64,000 nucleotides of DNA from Piezodorus guildinii (Eukaryota; Arthropoda; Insecta; Hemiptera; Pentatomidae), in assembly GCA_023052935.1 (NCBI GenBank), contig CM041297.1, forward strand, positions 5,756,280 through 5,820,279, read 5' to 3'. The notes under the pieces are model-generated. The model made no database searches and was not told the origin of the DNA. It was given only the letters and a program-made list of their open reading frames with translations. The position numbers were made by a program, and so were the translations under genes. Of the stretch, positions 43,890 through 52,829 are shown piece after piece; within the stretch, counting starts at the first letter, position 1; each line of letters begins with the position of its first letter.

Positions 43890-45985
43890 TGTAACCGGTT
43901 ATTTCTAGTTATTAGTTCATTCCGATTAACCGAATATTTTCCCTTGGTCACCGGTTATTTCTTGTTACTAGTTCGTTCTGATTAATCCAATATTTTTCTT
44001 CTTTAGTAACCGATTATTTCTAGATAGGTAGTTCTAAATAACCTTATTATTTACTTTCACTTACTATATATAGTTAGAGAAAGTATTGCGATCGTAAAAA
44101 TGTTCGTATTCCAGTTTTCAACGGAAATACACGTTTTAGGGTCCCTGAGTCCAAATAATCAAGTCTCCCAAAAATGTCTTTGTGTGTGTGTCGTGTGTGG
44201 TAACTCCCGGGCGGAAACGAAAAGTCCTATGAAACTAAATTTCATATTTAAGACAACTATACGCCCGAGACGTGACAAAACCTTTTTCATCAAATTGAGC
44301 TTACCAGAAGAGCCACTTTATACCTTGCATTTTGCACCTTTTTTCGATTTTCTCGAAAATGGTTCTGACCATATTGATTAAACACGCTATATGATGTAAA
44401 ATTTAATGGGTTTTAATATCATGTAGGTTTCATTCTAATAAAAATAGTCTGGCAGGGCTTAAATGCCGATATTTTAAATTTCCTTCTCCTAAAGTACCTT
44501 TAATTTTGTATATTTTACAAATATAAACATATTATCTAGTTAGCTTTGATAATAACAGCTAAATATGCAAGTTGAGCAAATTTGAAAAGCAACTAAAGAA
44601 GAAAACTGAAAACATATTTTTTTAATCCAATTTTTCGTTTTTGAACATAAAACTGTAATATACATGTGTAATATACCGTTGGAAAGCTTAAGATTTTAGA
44701 AAAAAATATTATCTCATACATAAGCTTTTAAAAGTTAATAGAGAGTGATAAAAAGCCGATAAAACTAAGTGATGATTTTACATAATAATATCATAGATTT
44801 TTTAATAAAACACATGTTTCTATAGAAATTCCATTTAACTAATTATTTAATGGTTTCACTCATTTTTATCTTTTACTGTTTTTGAAAATTCTTTAATCGA
44901 TTCTAAAAACGGAGGTAAGTGAAAGTCGTGTGTTGCCCGCACCAGATTTTTTAATTATTAGGTTCTTTAATGATGTAATATTTTGGAATTAATATTGTTT
45001 AGAATTAACACTCTCCTAGTAACCGGTTATTTCTTGTTACTAGTTTTTTCTCCTTAATATTATATTTTTGTTCCTAGTAACTTATTATTTTTAGATAGGC
45101 TTGTTCTTAAGAACCTAGTAGTTTTTATTTATTAGTTTTTTTCCAAATAATCCCTAATTTTAGATTTGGTAGTATTTTTCTCGATCGCCCAATATTTTAG
45201 AATTAACAGTTTTTCGTAGTAACCGGTTATCTCTTATTACTAGTTCTTTTTGAATAACCTAATATTTTAGATTTATTAGGTTTTAATGCTAATAACAGGT
45301 CATTTGCCTTTACTAGTTCATTGTGATCAATATAATATTTTTCGTAATCGGTTATTTATTGTTACTAGTTCGTTCTGATTAATCCAATATTTTTTTCACT
45401 TGGTAACCGATTATTTTTAGGTAGTTCTAAATAACCTTATTTTTTTAATTATTAAGTTTTTTAATAATGTAATATTTTGGAATTAATATTGTTTTTTGTT
45501 TTTTTTAATTACGTGATAGTTTATAATTAACCAACTCCCCTATTAACCTGTTATTTCGTGAATAATGTAATCATTTTTATTTATTAGTTTTTTTCTAATT
45601 AATCCAATATGTAAGAATTAATAATTTTTTTTCTAAATAACCTAATATTAACTGAATTTCCTAGTAACACGTTATTTCTGGTTATTTGTTCTTTTTAATT
45701 ATCTAATATCTTAGAATTAACAAAGGTCCATCCTATTAACAGGTCATTTGTCATCACATTGTAACTGCTTTTTTCTAGTAACTGGTTATTTCTAGATGAG
45801 TATTTTTCGGGATAACCTACTATATTTGTTATAAATTATAAAGGTTGTTATGAATAACTTAATATTTTAGAACTAACACTGTTTCTTCCTCACGTAACCG
45901 GTTATTTTAGAAAAGAAAGGCTTTTTTTATGTTAGCCAGCTATTTTTAGATTGATTTTTCTTGATAGCCTAATAGTTTTTTTTTT
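43890..45985 (+). repeat. Degenerate tandem repeat based on GTAACCGGTTATTTCTTG
   Basis: Phrases such as AGTAACCGGTTATTTCTTGTTA, CTAGTTCGTTCTGATTAATCC and AATATTTTAGAATTAACA recur many times in the same order at irregular spacing, giving a unit of roughly 60-90 bp. A complete family H copy (44052-44950) interrupts the array. It is non-coding and resembles an ageing satellite. Confidence 0.75.
44052..44950 (-). mobile_element. Complete family H copy inside a tandem-repeat array
   Basis: From ACTTTCACTTACTATATATAG to CGCACCAGATTTTT. A paralogous unit of the host array near 45425-45480 (CTAAATAACCTTATTTTTTTAA) shows the uninterrupted site, so the insertion happened within a run of T/A residues, as expected for a T-T target. 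Confidence 0.9.
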
Positions 45986-45989
45986 TTTT

Positions 45990-46255
45990 TCTGATACACT
46001 GTACCTCTTCAAAGCATAGGCTTTGTTAAATATAGAGATTCGCTCAGTTTTTAGGCCAACGGCTGCGCAAGGAAGTAATTTTACCCGAAATCCTTGGTTA
46101 TACCTTCCTACGAAGGAGGCGTAAAATGATGGTTCCGAACCTGTGCTATGTCGGCTATTCGTTAAAGATCTCTATCCTAATTAAACGTGGATTTGGATAT
46201 GCAAAATTTATGACTATCTCTGAAGTATCATCATATTAGCCCAACACCAGCATAA
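45990..46255. mobile_element. SINE C and SINE A fragments
   Basis: AGGCCAACGGCTGCGCAAGG (inverse SINE C) is followed by CCTTGGTTATACCTTCC and GTTAAAGATCTCTATCC (SINE A body). This is perhaps another nested pair, now decayed. Confidence 0.5.
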
Positions 46256-46271
46256 TATAATAATAATAATA
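46254..46271 (-). repeat. (TAA)n tail of an RTE-like LINE
   Basis: The ATAATAATAATAATAATAA run is the 3' tail, on the minus strand, of the LINE fragment that continues at 47092. Confidence 0.65.
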
Positions 46272-46288
46272 ATAATAGGCTTACCGAA

Positions 46289-46687
46289 AGTAAAGCCTTA
46301 TTTGAAAGAGAATTAAATAACGCTGTTGAAAAATTCAATAATCATAATCTTTCCCTAGATATTCAGGCTATTTTGCATTCAAAGTTTAATCCTAATTTTA
46401 GGAAAATTAGTAGCTTAAATATGGGGGAATATTATTTGAAATTAAAGGGGCCTATGAGGAAACATAGATTGATCAGTCAACTAAGACTTTGTCAACCCAA
46501 TAAACTGAAAGTTACCAGTTACGGATTCCAAAATGGTTATTCAGATAATAGCGTTGAATGCCTTATTTGTAATTCAGGCGAACCAGAAGATTTAAATCAT
46601 TTTTTGTTGCAATGCCCTGTTTACTCCCCGTCCAGAAATAAGTACTTGAGGACGTTATTGGAAATATGTCTGACAATGACCTCATAG
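46289..46687 (+). pseudogene. C-terminal fragment of a non-LTR retrotransposon ORF2 with a zinc-knuckle-like motif
   Basis: The open frame, best read from 46373, has MRKHRLISQLRLCQPNKLKV and then CLICNSGEPEDLNHFLLQCP, a CxxC...H....C arrangement found at the end of I/R1/Jockey-like polymerases after the reverse transcriptase. The RT itself is absent through 5' truncation. Frame is open to the TAG at 46685, so the insertion is not very old. Confidence 0.75.
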
Positions 46688-47091
46688 TACAACTTTTGTT
46701 GCAAATAAAAATAAAAAGCAATTTGAAAATTTAGTTTATTATGTAACAGAGTGTTTAAAGCTAAGAAATTTGTATCTGTCTATTCAAGAATAATTTAAGC
46801 ACATTACTAAAATAACAATAATTGAATTTGTTAAACTATTTATGATTGATTTATTTGTTTAATATTTATACAGTTACAATTTATTTTGCCTTTTATTATG
46901 TATTTGTTTAATATTTATATAGTTACAATTTATTTTGCCTTTTATTATGTATTTGTTTTTGAAGCGTATTTTGTTTAGTACAGTTGTAATAGATTTCTTT
47001 GATTTATGTTTATCTGTTTTGTACAACTCAACTCCATTTGTATGGGCTAGCCCGAAAACAAATAAAGAGATTTATTTATTTATTATTTATT
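46289..47091 (+). mobile_element. 5'-truncated LINE (CCHC-type C-terminus) nested in another LINE
   Basis: ATAATAGGCTTACCGAA flanks it on both sides (46272-46288 and 47092-47108), a 17-bp target duplication. The first half encodes the C-terminal end of an ORF2 and the second is a 3' untranslated region ending in a TTTATTTATTTATTATTTAT tail. Confidence 0.85.
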
Positions 47092-47480
47092 ATAATAGGC
47101 TTACCGAACCCGAAGGTTCGATGCCGATACCACCAAAGTCCGCCTACACAGACTCGTCTAATGTTCACCGTTCAAGCACAGGCCCCCGAGATCAGCCTTA
47201 ACGCAATCCTCCCATCGACGCTTCGGCCTGCCTTTCGGACGCCTACTACCTTAAGTCGGTTCAGCGAGTACCAACTTTCTTGGAATCCGTTCCTCACCGA
47301 GCCCAACCACTCCCCAGTGGCCTCATCTCTCTTCGGACCAAATATTTTACGCAGTACCTTATTTTCGAAAACCATAAGCCGTTGTTCATCCTTCAAACTA
47401 AGCGGCCACGTTTCACATCCGTATTAGAACCGTCGGAAGAATAACAGTTTTTATAAATTCTAACCTTTTTTAGATAGAAG
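47092..47480 (-). pseudogene. RTE-like LINE C-terminal fragment
   Basis: On the minus strand MKDEQRLMVFENKVLRKIFG then KRDEATGEWL is a signature of the polymerase C-terminal region of this LINE type. Frames then change. Its 3' tail was separated from it by the insertion at 46289-47091. Confidence 0.75.
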
Positions 47481-48180
47481 CCGCGAGCTAAGTAACTTAG
47501 CAACTGAATAATAACACGCATTTCCCACCTTTAACCAGGACTTTATTTCTTCCTGGATTTAATTTTTTATTGTTATCATTGAACTTAAGTACTTGAATTT
47601 CTCTACGTGTTCAAAAGTTTGCCCTGATATATTAATATCACCAGCATAAAGTGACATAAAATGAATAAACAAACAAACCGAGAGAAAAAAATTGTTTTTT
47701 GTAGTATAATGAGGAAAACGGTGTCAATAATATTAATAGAACACTGAAACTTACTAAAAATCGATTCATTAGTGACAGATAAGCTGCTAATAACCAACCA
47801 ATTACCCACTACGGTATGATAATATTTTCTTTACGCCAGTATACTTGAGACCGTGAATCTATTTGGGTGAGTATGTTAGCGTTATAATGAGTTGTTTTGA
47901 AGAAGACGGTTCCAAACAGTTGTCAATGCTCTATTAGTATTGTAAGGATGTGTCTTGTCTCTTCCTGCCGCTATTTTTGGTCCTCTTTTTTTTCCTGTTT
48001 GTCGACTAATGTTAAAGAAATATTTAAGTATATTTCCTCTCGTGTCCTAATATTTATTTCTTTTATATTATTTGTATTACTATGTATATTCTTTTCAATG
48101 ATTCTTCTATTTTATAATGGTGGAAAACCTTTTCCGCATATGGTCATGGATTTGGAGTTGGTCATGGAAGGTATGGTTTG
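47481..48180. other. Unassigned A+T-rich sequence
   Basis: No recognised gene. A SINE A-like tail (ACCAGCATAAAGTGACATAAA then ATGAATAAACAAACAAAC) is visible near 47640-47680. Confidence 0.4.
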
Positions 48181-48184
48181 AGCT

Positions 48185-48330
48185 AAATCAGCAACATAGG
48201 AAACATTCAGGTCTTTATGGATGGGTTTATTCCAGACAAACTGAGGATCATGGGGGATTTTACGAAGGATTTTGGATTGTAAGGATTGGATACGATAGTA
48301 ATGGTTTAGTAAAGCCCCGTAGCACTACCT
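48185..48330 (-). pseudogene. Small Jockey-like LINE fragment
   Basis: GATTTTGGATTGTAAGGATTGG matches the inverse copies at 19.7 and 40.0 kb. Only about 140 bp remain. Confidence 0.65.
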
Positions 48331-49143
48331 TACCTTAAATGTTAAATAAAATATTACTCGGTCACTAAACCATTGCTATTGTTTTTATATTTGTGAGATA
48401 TACTGCAGATATCGTTTTTAAACTAGTATTCATTAATTTGTAGTCTTTATTACTTTCATATCGTATTTTTAATAACAATCCTTTACCTTGAAAACGGACA
48501 TTTCATGTGACAGAACCCAATACATAGCTTTTGGAAAGTCTAATATATCCTATAGAGTTTTTCTCCTTTTTATGTTTTCTTTTTACCAAACCAAGAATAC
48601 TCTACTTCGAGATGACATACCATTACGAAGGCGAGCTAATATATACAGACCCTGGATGAAATCTCCTCGCAGTAGGGACAGTAGCCCACAACCGAGAATT
48701 CCCCCTCCAAGGTCAACAGCACAGCATCTTCTCCACAGCCTTCATTATATCTTCAGTCTTTACAATCCTTCTTGGGAGCAGTTTCAGAACTGCAACTACA
48801 AGTTACAAAGATCATTGTTTCATTTAAAAATTATTTAAAAAAAACAAACTTTAAAAACAAATTTGCATCGCTATTCAGTAGAAAAAAGGGGGAGATGGAC
48901 AACTCTAAAATTACCATAGAGAAATAAATAAATAGATAACGATCCCTGATTTTACGCACAACTTCGAACATGAGCAGAAATTTTATTTTAATAGGTTTAA
49001 GAATGCAACTTATGCAAAGCAAAAAAGAATGAATCTTGTTTATTTCAGAATTTTGTTTGCTTCATAATTTTTGTACTTTTTTCACTCTAATAATTATGAT
49101 AAATAGTTACACAAAAAAGTATAGACCCCAGCCATGTAAAACA
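48331..49143. other. Unassigned sequence
   Basis: The ORF at 48488-48838 (116 codons) has no domain I recognise. Otherwise A+T-rich. Confidence 0.35.
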
Positions 49144-50300
49144 AATCTGGTGCGGGCAACACACGACTTTCACTTACCTCCGTTGGTGAAATCAAATTAA
49201 GAATTTTTAAATACACTTAGAGATACAAATAAATTTTCAAAGAATTAATTATTTGGAATTTCAATAGAAACATGTGTTTTATTAAATAATCTATTATATA
49301 TTACTTTCTCTTACTATATAAAGTAAGGGAAAGTATTGCAATCGTGAAAATTTTCGAACTCCAGTTTTCAACGGAGTCTAAATAACCAAGTCCCGCAAAA
49401 AGGTCTGTGTGTGTGTGTGGGTGTGGTAACTCCCGGGCGGAAACGGTAAGTCCTGTGAAACTGAAATTTCATATTTAAGACAAATATACGCCCGAGACGT
49501 TACAAAATCTTTTTCGTCAAAATGGGCTTACTAGAAGAGCCACTTTATACTATGATTTTTGCACCTTTTTTCGGATTTCTTGAAAACGGTTCCGACGATT
49601 TTGATTAAACTCGCTATATCGATGTAAACTTTAATAGGCTTTAATATCATGTAGTTTTCATTCTGATTAAAATGGTCTGACATGGCTTAAATGCCGATAT
49701 TTTAAATTTTCTTTCTTTAAAGTACCTTTATTTTTGGTGATTCTATAAAAATAACTATATTATCTTGTTAACATTGATAAATAACAGCTAAATATGCAAG
49801 TTAAGCGCATTTAATCAACAAATAAAGGAGAAAACTGAAAAAATATTTTTTAATGCAATTTTTCGTTTTTGAACATAAGAGCAGTAATATACACGTATGA
49901 TATACCGTTGGAAAGCTAAAGATTTTAGAAATAATATTATCTTATACACAAGCTTTTAAAAGTTAATAGAGAGTCATGATAAGCCGATAAAACTAACTGA
50001 TTATTTTAGATAATGATTTAATAGGTTGTTTAATAAAAACACATGTTTCTATAGAAATTCAATTTAATTAATTCTTTAATGGTTTCAATCATTTTTATAA
50101 GTAACTGTATTTAAAAATTCTTCAATTGAATTTAAACGGAGGTAAGTGAAAGTCGTGTGTTGCCCGCACCAGATTTTTTTTGTATCCATATTACTATTCA
50201 TGTGTCCGAGAAAAAAAAATCACCTAAAAAAATATGTTTGCTCTTTTCTACTTTAGTTAGTTATCAAATTCGTTCAACTTGTATATTTATTCTTTTATTA
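49144..50300 (+). mobile_element. Family H copy split by a second family H copy
   Basis: 5' end ATCTGGTGCGGGCAACACACG to about 49298, resuming at 50177 with degraded body text (TTTGCTCTTTTCTACTTTAG, TCGTTCAACTTGTATATTTA) and fading near 50300. The complete copy at 49299-50173 sits in between in the opposite orientation. Confidence 0.78.
49299..50173 (-). mobile_element. Complete family H copy nested in another
   Basis: From TTACTTTCTCTTACTATATA to TGCCCGCACCAGATTTTTTTT, with a GT run near 49405-49425 and both terminal blocks. Confidence 0.88.
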
Positions 50301-50891
50301 TTATTGCTAACAACATACATTTAATTATGTTTCCATGAACAACATTGTACCTCATTATGGCCATTCCAAATAAAGCCTAACCTATTCCTGCCACATCAGA
50401 AACAGTTGACGTCTTTCCTTTTATGTTATGTTCCTTAGGCTGCACGATGGTAAAAATTTATCTTGTTACAGTGTCTGGTAATAAAATTTATATCTAATAT
50501 TATATCTTTTCATTCCGAGTTATTTACGTGTTGTGTTAGTCATTTATATTACTGTGTTTCCTAGTCTATTGTATGAATCAAAGACAAAATTAAAACTCAC
50601 AATTTGAGTGATTTACCAGATCTAGAACCTTGTTGTAGTAGTTTCTCTACACATTTGGACTGTCCAGTGGTAGGACTGATGGTTCGAATCCGACAATAGC
50701 TGGGTAATGATTTCTACTGTTATTTTATCCCTGGGGTAAGGATACAGACCTGTGATACGCCCAAACCATTAACCTAACAAGATATTACCTCCCTAACCTT
50801 CAAGATAGACATATTTTCCAGTAAGTACTTACTTTCCTCCCTAAATATTTTCTCACCTTTATAAGATTTTACTTAAATTCTGAGTCTCATT
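50301..50891. other. Unassigned sequence with one tRNA-like SINE scrap
   Basis: Near 50668-50720, CCAGTGGTAGGACTGATGG and GGTTCGAATCCGAC look like box A and box B of a further SINE or tRNA pseudogene. No cloverleaf could be drawn with confidence. Confidence 0.3.
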
Positions 50892-50985
50892 TTTACTTTC
50901 ACTTACTATATATAGTAAGGGAAAGTATTGCGATTGTGGAAATTTTCGAATTCCAGTTTTCAACGGAAATACACGTTTTAGGGTC

Positions 50986-51212
50986 AGTTAAGGTACAAAA
51001 CCCTACATCCCTGAATCAGCACTTTCCCCCTCCTTCTAGTATTGTATAAATATCCCTTCTAGAGATGTAACCATTCATTCTAGCCACTCTAGCCATTCAA
51101 GTAGATCTAGATAGTAGTTTAGTTCTTTGTAAATAGTAGTGTAGTGCTTGTAACATTTTGTTTTTACCAATAAAGTTTTTTTAAGTTCATCGAGCGGTTA
51201 AGTTCTTTATCT
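50986..51212 (+). repeat. 5' LTR
   Basis: 227 bp, AGTTAAGGTACAAAACC to AAGTTCTTTATCT. TATAAATA at 51045-51052 is the likely promoter, with transcription expected some 25-30 bp downstream near ACCATTCATTC. AATAAA at 51169-51174 is the poly-A signal. Confidence 0.95.
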
Positions 51213-51229
51213 GGCGCCCGAACAGGTAC
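51212..51229 (+). other. Primer-binding site, tRNA-Lys type
   Basis: TGGCGCCCGAACAGGTAC directly abuts the LTR, sharing its last T. It is complementary to the 3' end of a tRNA-Lys of the type used by lentiviruses, with one mismatch in 18. Confidence 0.85.
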
Positions 51230-51509
51230 CCTATCAGCCTCAGGTCAGTAAAGGTGACGAAATTTTCCTGAAGATCAAGAAAAATCGACGAAATATCCCA
51301 ACAGATTTTGGATCTACTCAGAGAAGACAGCCTTGAACGGAAACTCAAGAAAGACCGACGAAATAGTCTTTTGATAACAGGTCTTGGAGTAAACCACCTG
51401 AAGTTTGTGTTTTTACACTTCAATAGGGTCAAGAAAAATTTGATAGAACTCCGCAGAACTGAGAAAAAACTTGAGGTACATATTAGTTTAAGATTTATTT
51501 TTTGTATGT
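51213..51509 (+). promoter_or_regulatory. Untranslated leader of the errantivirus
   Basis: About 300 bp between the LTR and the gag ATG, with two related segments (AAATTTTCCTGAAGATCAAG and a CGACGAAATA phrase at 51290 and 51357). It is expected to hold packaging signals and the 5' splice donor for env mRNA, but I could not single out a donor with confidence. Confidence 0.6.
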
Positions 51510-52829
51510 ATGCCTAAGGATAAGAAAAACATAGTTAGGTTAGATATAAGTGAAATTACAGACCAATTAAGCAACTTATTAATTAAGAATACAAATACTG
51601 ATTTAACAAACAATATGGCTACCATTTCATATTCTATGACAAAAGAGGATTACGATCATATCCCAACTTATGATGGCAATCCTGAAGATTTAATCTTTTT
51701 TGTAAAATCTGTTAAAGCAGTATACGATACAGTCTGTAGTGAAAATAACTCTTTAAGGTTACAAAATCATGCCCGGCTTCTTAGTAAAGTAACATCGAGG
51801 TTAGTAGGTAATGCTAGGCATTGTTTATTAACAAATACCTTTATAAATGTTTCAGAACTTTTAGATCATTTACAAAAGAATTTCAAAGACTCTAGAACAG
51901 TTGAACAACTGAAATTAGAATTATTAAATATTAAAGCAGGACCAAAAGAACACCCTATTTCATTTATCGATAGGATAGCACACATTAGAGCCTTAATATT
52001 CTCTAGAATCTCCCTAGACGATGAAATTATAAATAAGGACACAGTTATGAAATTACAAGATCGGGAAATCAACTATCATATTAAAGCAAATTTACACCCA
52101 CAGCTTTGTGATTTCCTAAATCACTTGAGACTTTCAGATATAGACGATATTAGAAATGCTATTCAAAATGACTGTTCTTTTATTTTAGAAAGACTATACG
52201 GACATCAAAATAATTTCACACCAAAAAATAACTTTAGATATAAAAATAATAAACATTTTAAACCAAACAATAATTTTAACTATAATCACAATTATAATCA
52301 TAATTATAACCGAAATCCTTATCACAATTATCATAATCAAAATCCTCATAATAATTATAACCAAACTCCTTATTTTAATTCTAATCTTAATCCTAATTAT
52401 AACTTTAATCCAAATCATAATCCTAATTTTAATTTTAATTCAAACCCTAATTTTAATTCTAATTTTTATTCAAACTCTAATTTTAATTCAAACCCTAACC
52501 CTGAGCCAACTCCCAATTATAGTCAAAATCAAACTAGTAGAGACTCGGGTCAAAATAGGCGTTTCAATCAACAAAGCACGAATAATTTCACAGGTTTTAA
52601 CTGGGATCAACAGAGGCAGAAGACGCCTTTTCCCACGGGCCCTTTTAAACCCGACTCAGCAAATACAGTGTCTATGAGAACTGTTAGGTCAGATAACGCG
52701 CCTGTCCACCACGTAACACAAGACGACGGTGAGATAAGCGACATAAGACAACAGCTTGGAGCATTAGCTCAACGGTTCGATAATTTTTTAGGGGTCAGTC
52801 CACCGGACACATCCCCGAATATCCCTTAA
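51510..52829 (+). CDS. gag: Errantivirus Gag
   Basis: 439 codons. The central part (about residues 45-240) has the look of a gypsy-type capsid: YDHIPTYDGNPEDLIFFVKS near residue 50, then LLDHLQKNFKDSRTVEQLK and LLNIKAGPKEHPISFIDRIA. From about residue 240 to 345 it is dominated by Asn with Tyr, Phe, His and Pro (NYNHNYNHNYNRNPYHN and similar), a low-complexity stretch that replaces the usual CCHC zinc knuckle; no Cys-rich knuckle is present. Basic residues are modest, so RNA binding probably relies on this tail. The first ATG in the long leader-proximal frame was chosen. The last 15 codons overlap the pol frame, whose slippery site lies at 52784. Confidence 0.92.
   Translation: MPKDKKNIVRLDISEITDQLSNLLIKNTNTDLTNNMATISYSMTKEDYDHIPTYDGNPEDLIFFVKSVKAVYDTVCSENNSLRLQNHARLLSKVTSRLVGNARHCLLTNTFINVSELLDHLQKNFKDSRTVEQLKLELLNIKAGPKEHPISFIDRIAHIRALIFSRISLDDEIINKDTVMKLQDREINYHIKANLHPQLCDFLNHLRLSDIDDIRNAIQNDCSFILERLYGHQNNFTPKNNFRYKNNKHFKPNNNFNYNHNYNHNYNRNPYHNYHNQNPHNNYNQTPYFNSNLNPNYNFNPNHNPNFNFNSNPNFNSNFYSNSNFNSNPNPEPTPNYSQNQTSRDSGQNRRFNQQSTNNFTGFNWDQQRQKTPFPTGPFKPDSANTVSMRTVRSDNAPVHHVTQDDGEISDIRQQLGALAQRFDNFLGVSPPDTSPNIP
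52784..52790 (+). promoter_or_regulatory. -1 ribosomal frameshift site (slippery heptamer)
   Basis: T TTT TTA is in phase with the gag codons (AAT TTT TTA). The -1 frame has a TAA immediately upstream at 52781-52783 and is open from the heptamer to the end of pol. This is the same heptamer as in the HIV-1 gag-pol site. A stimulatory stem was not identified with certainty. Confidence 0.85.
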
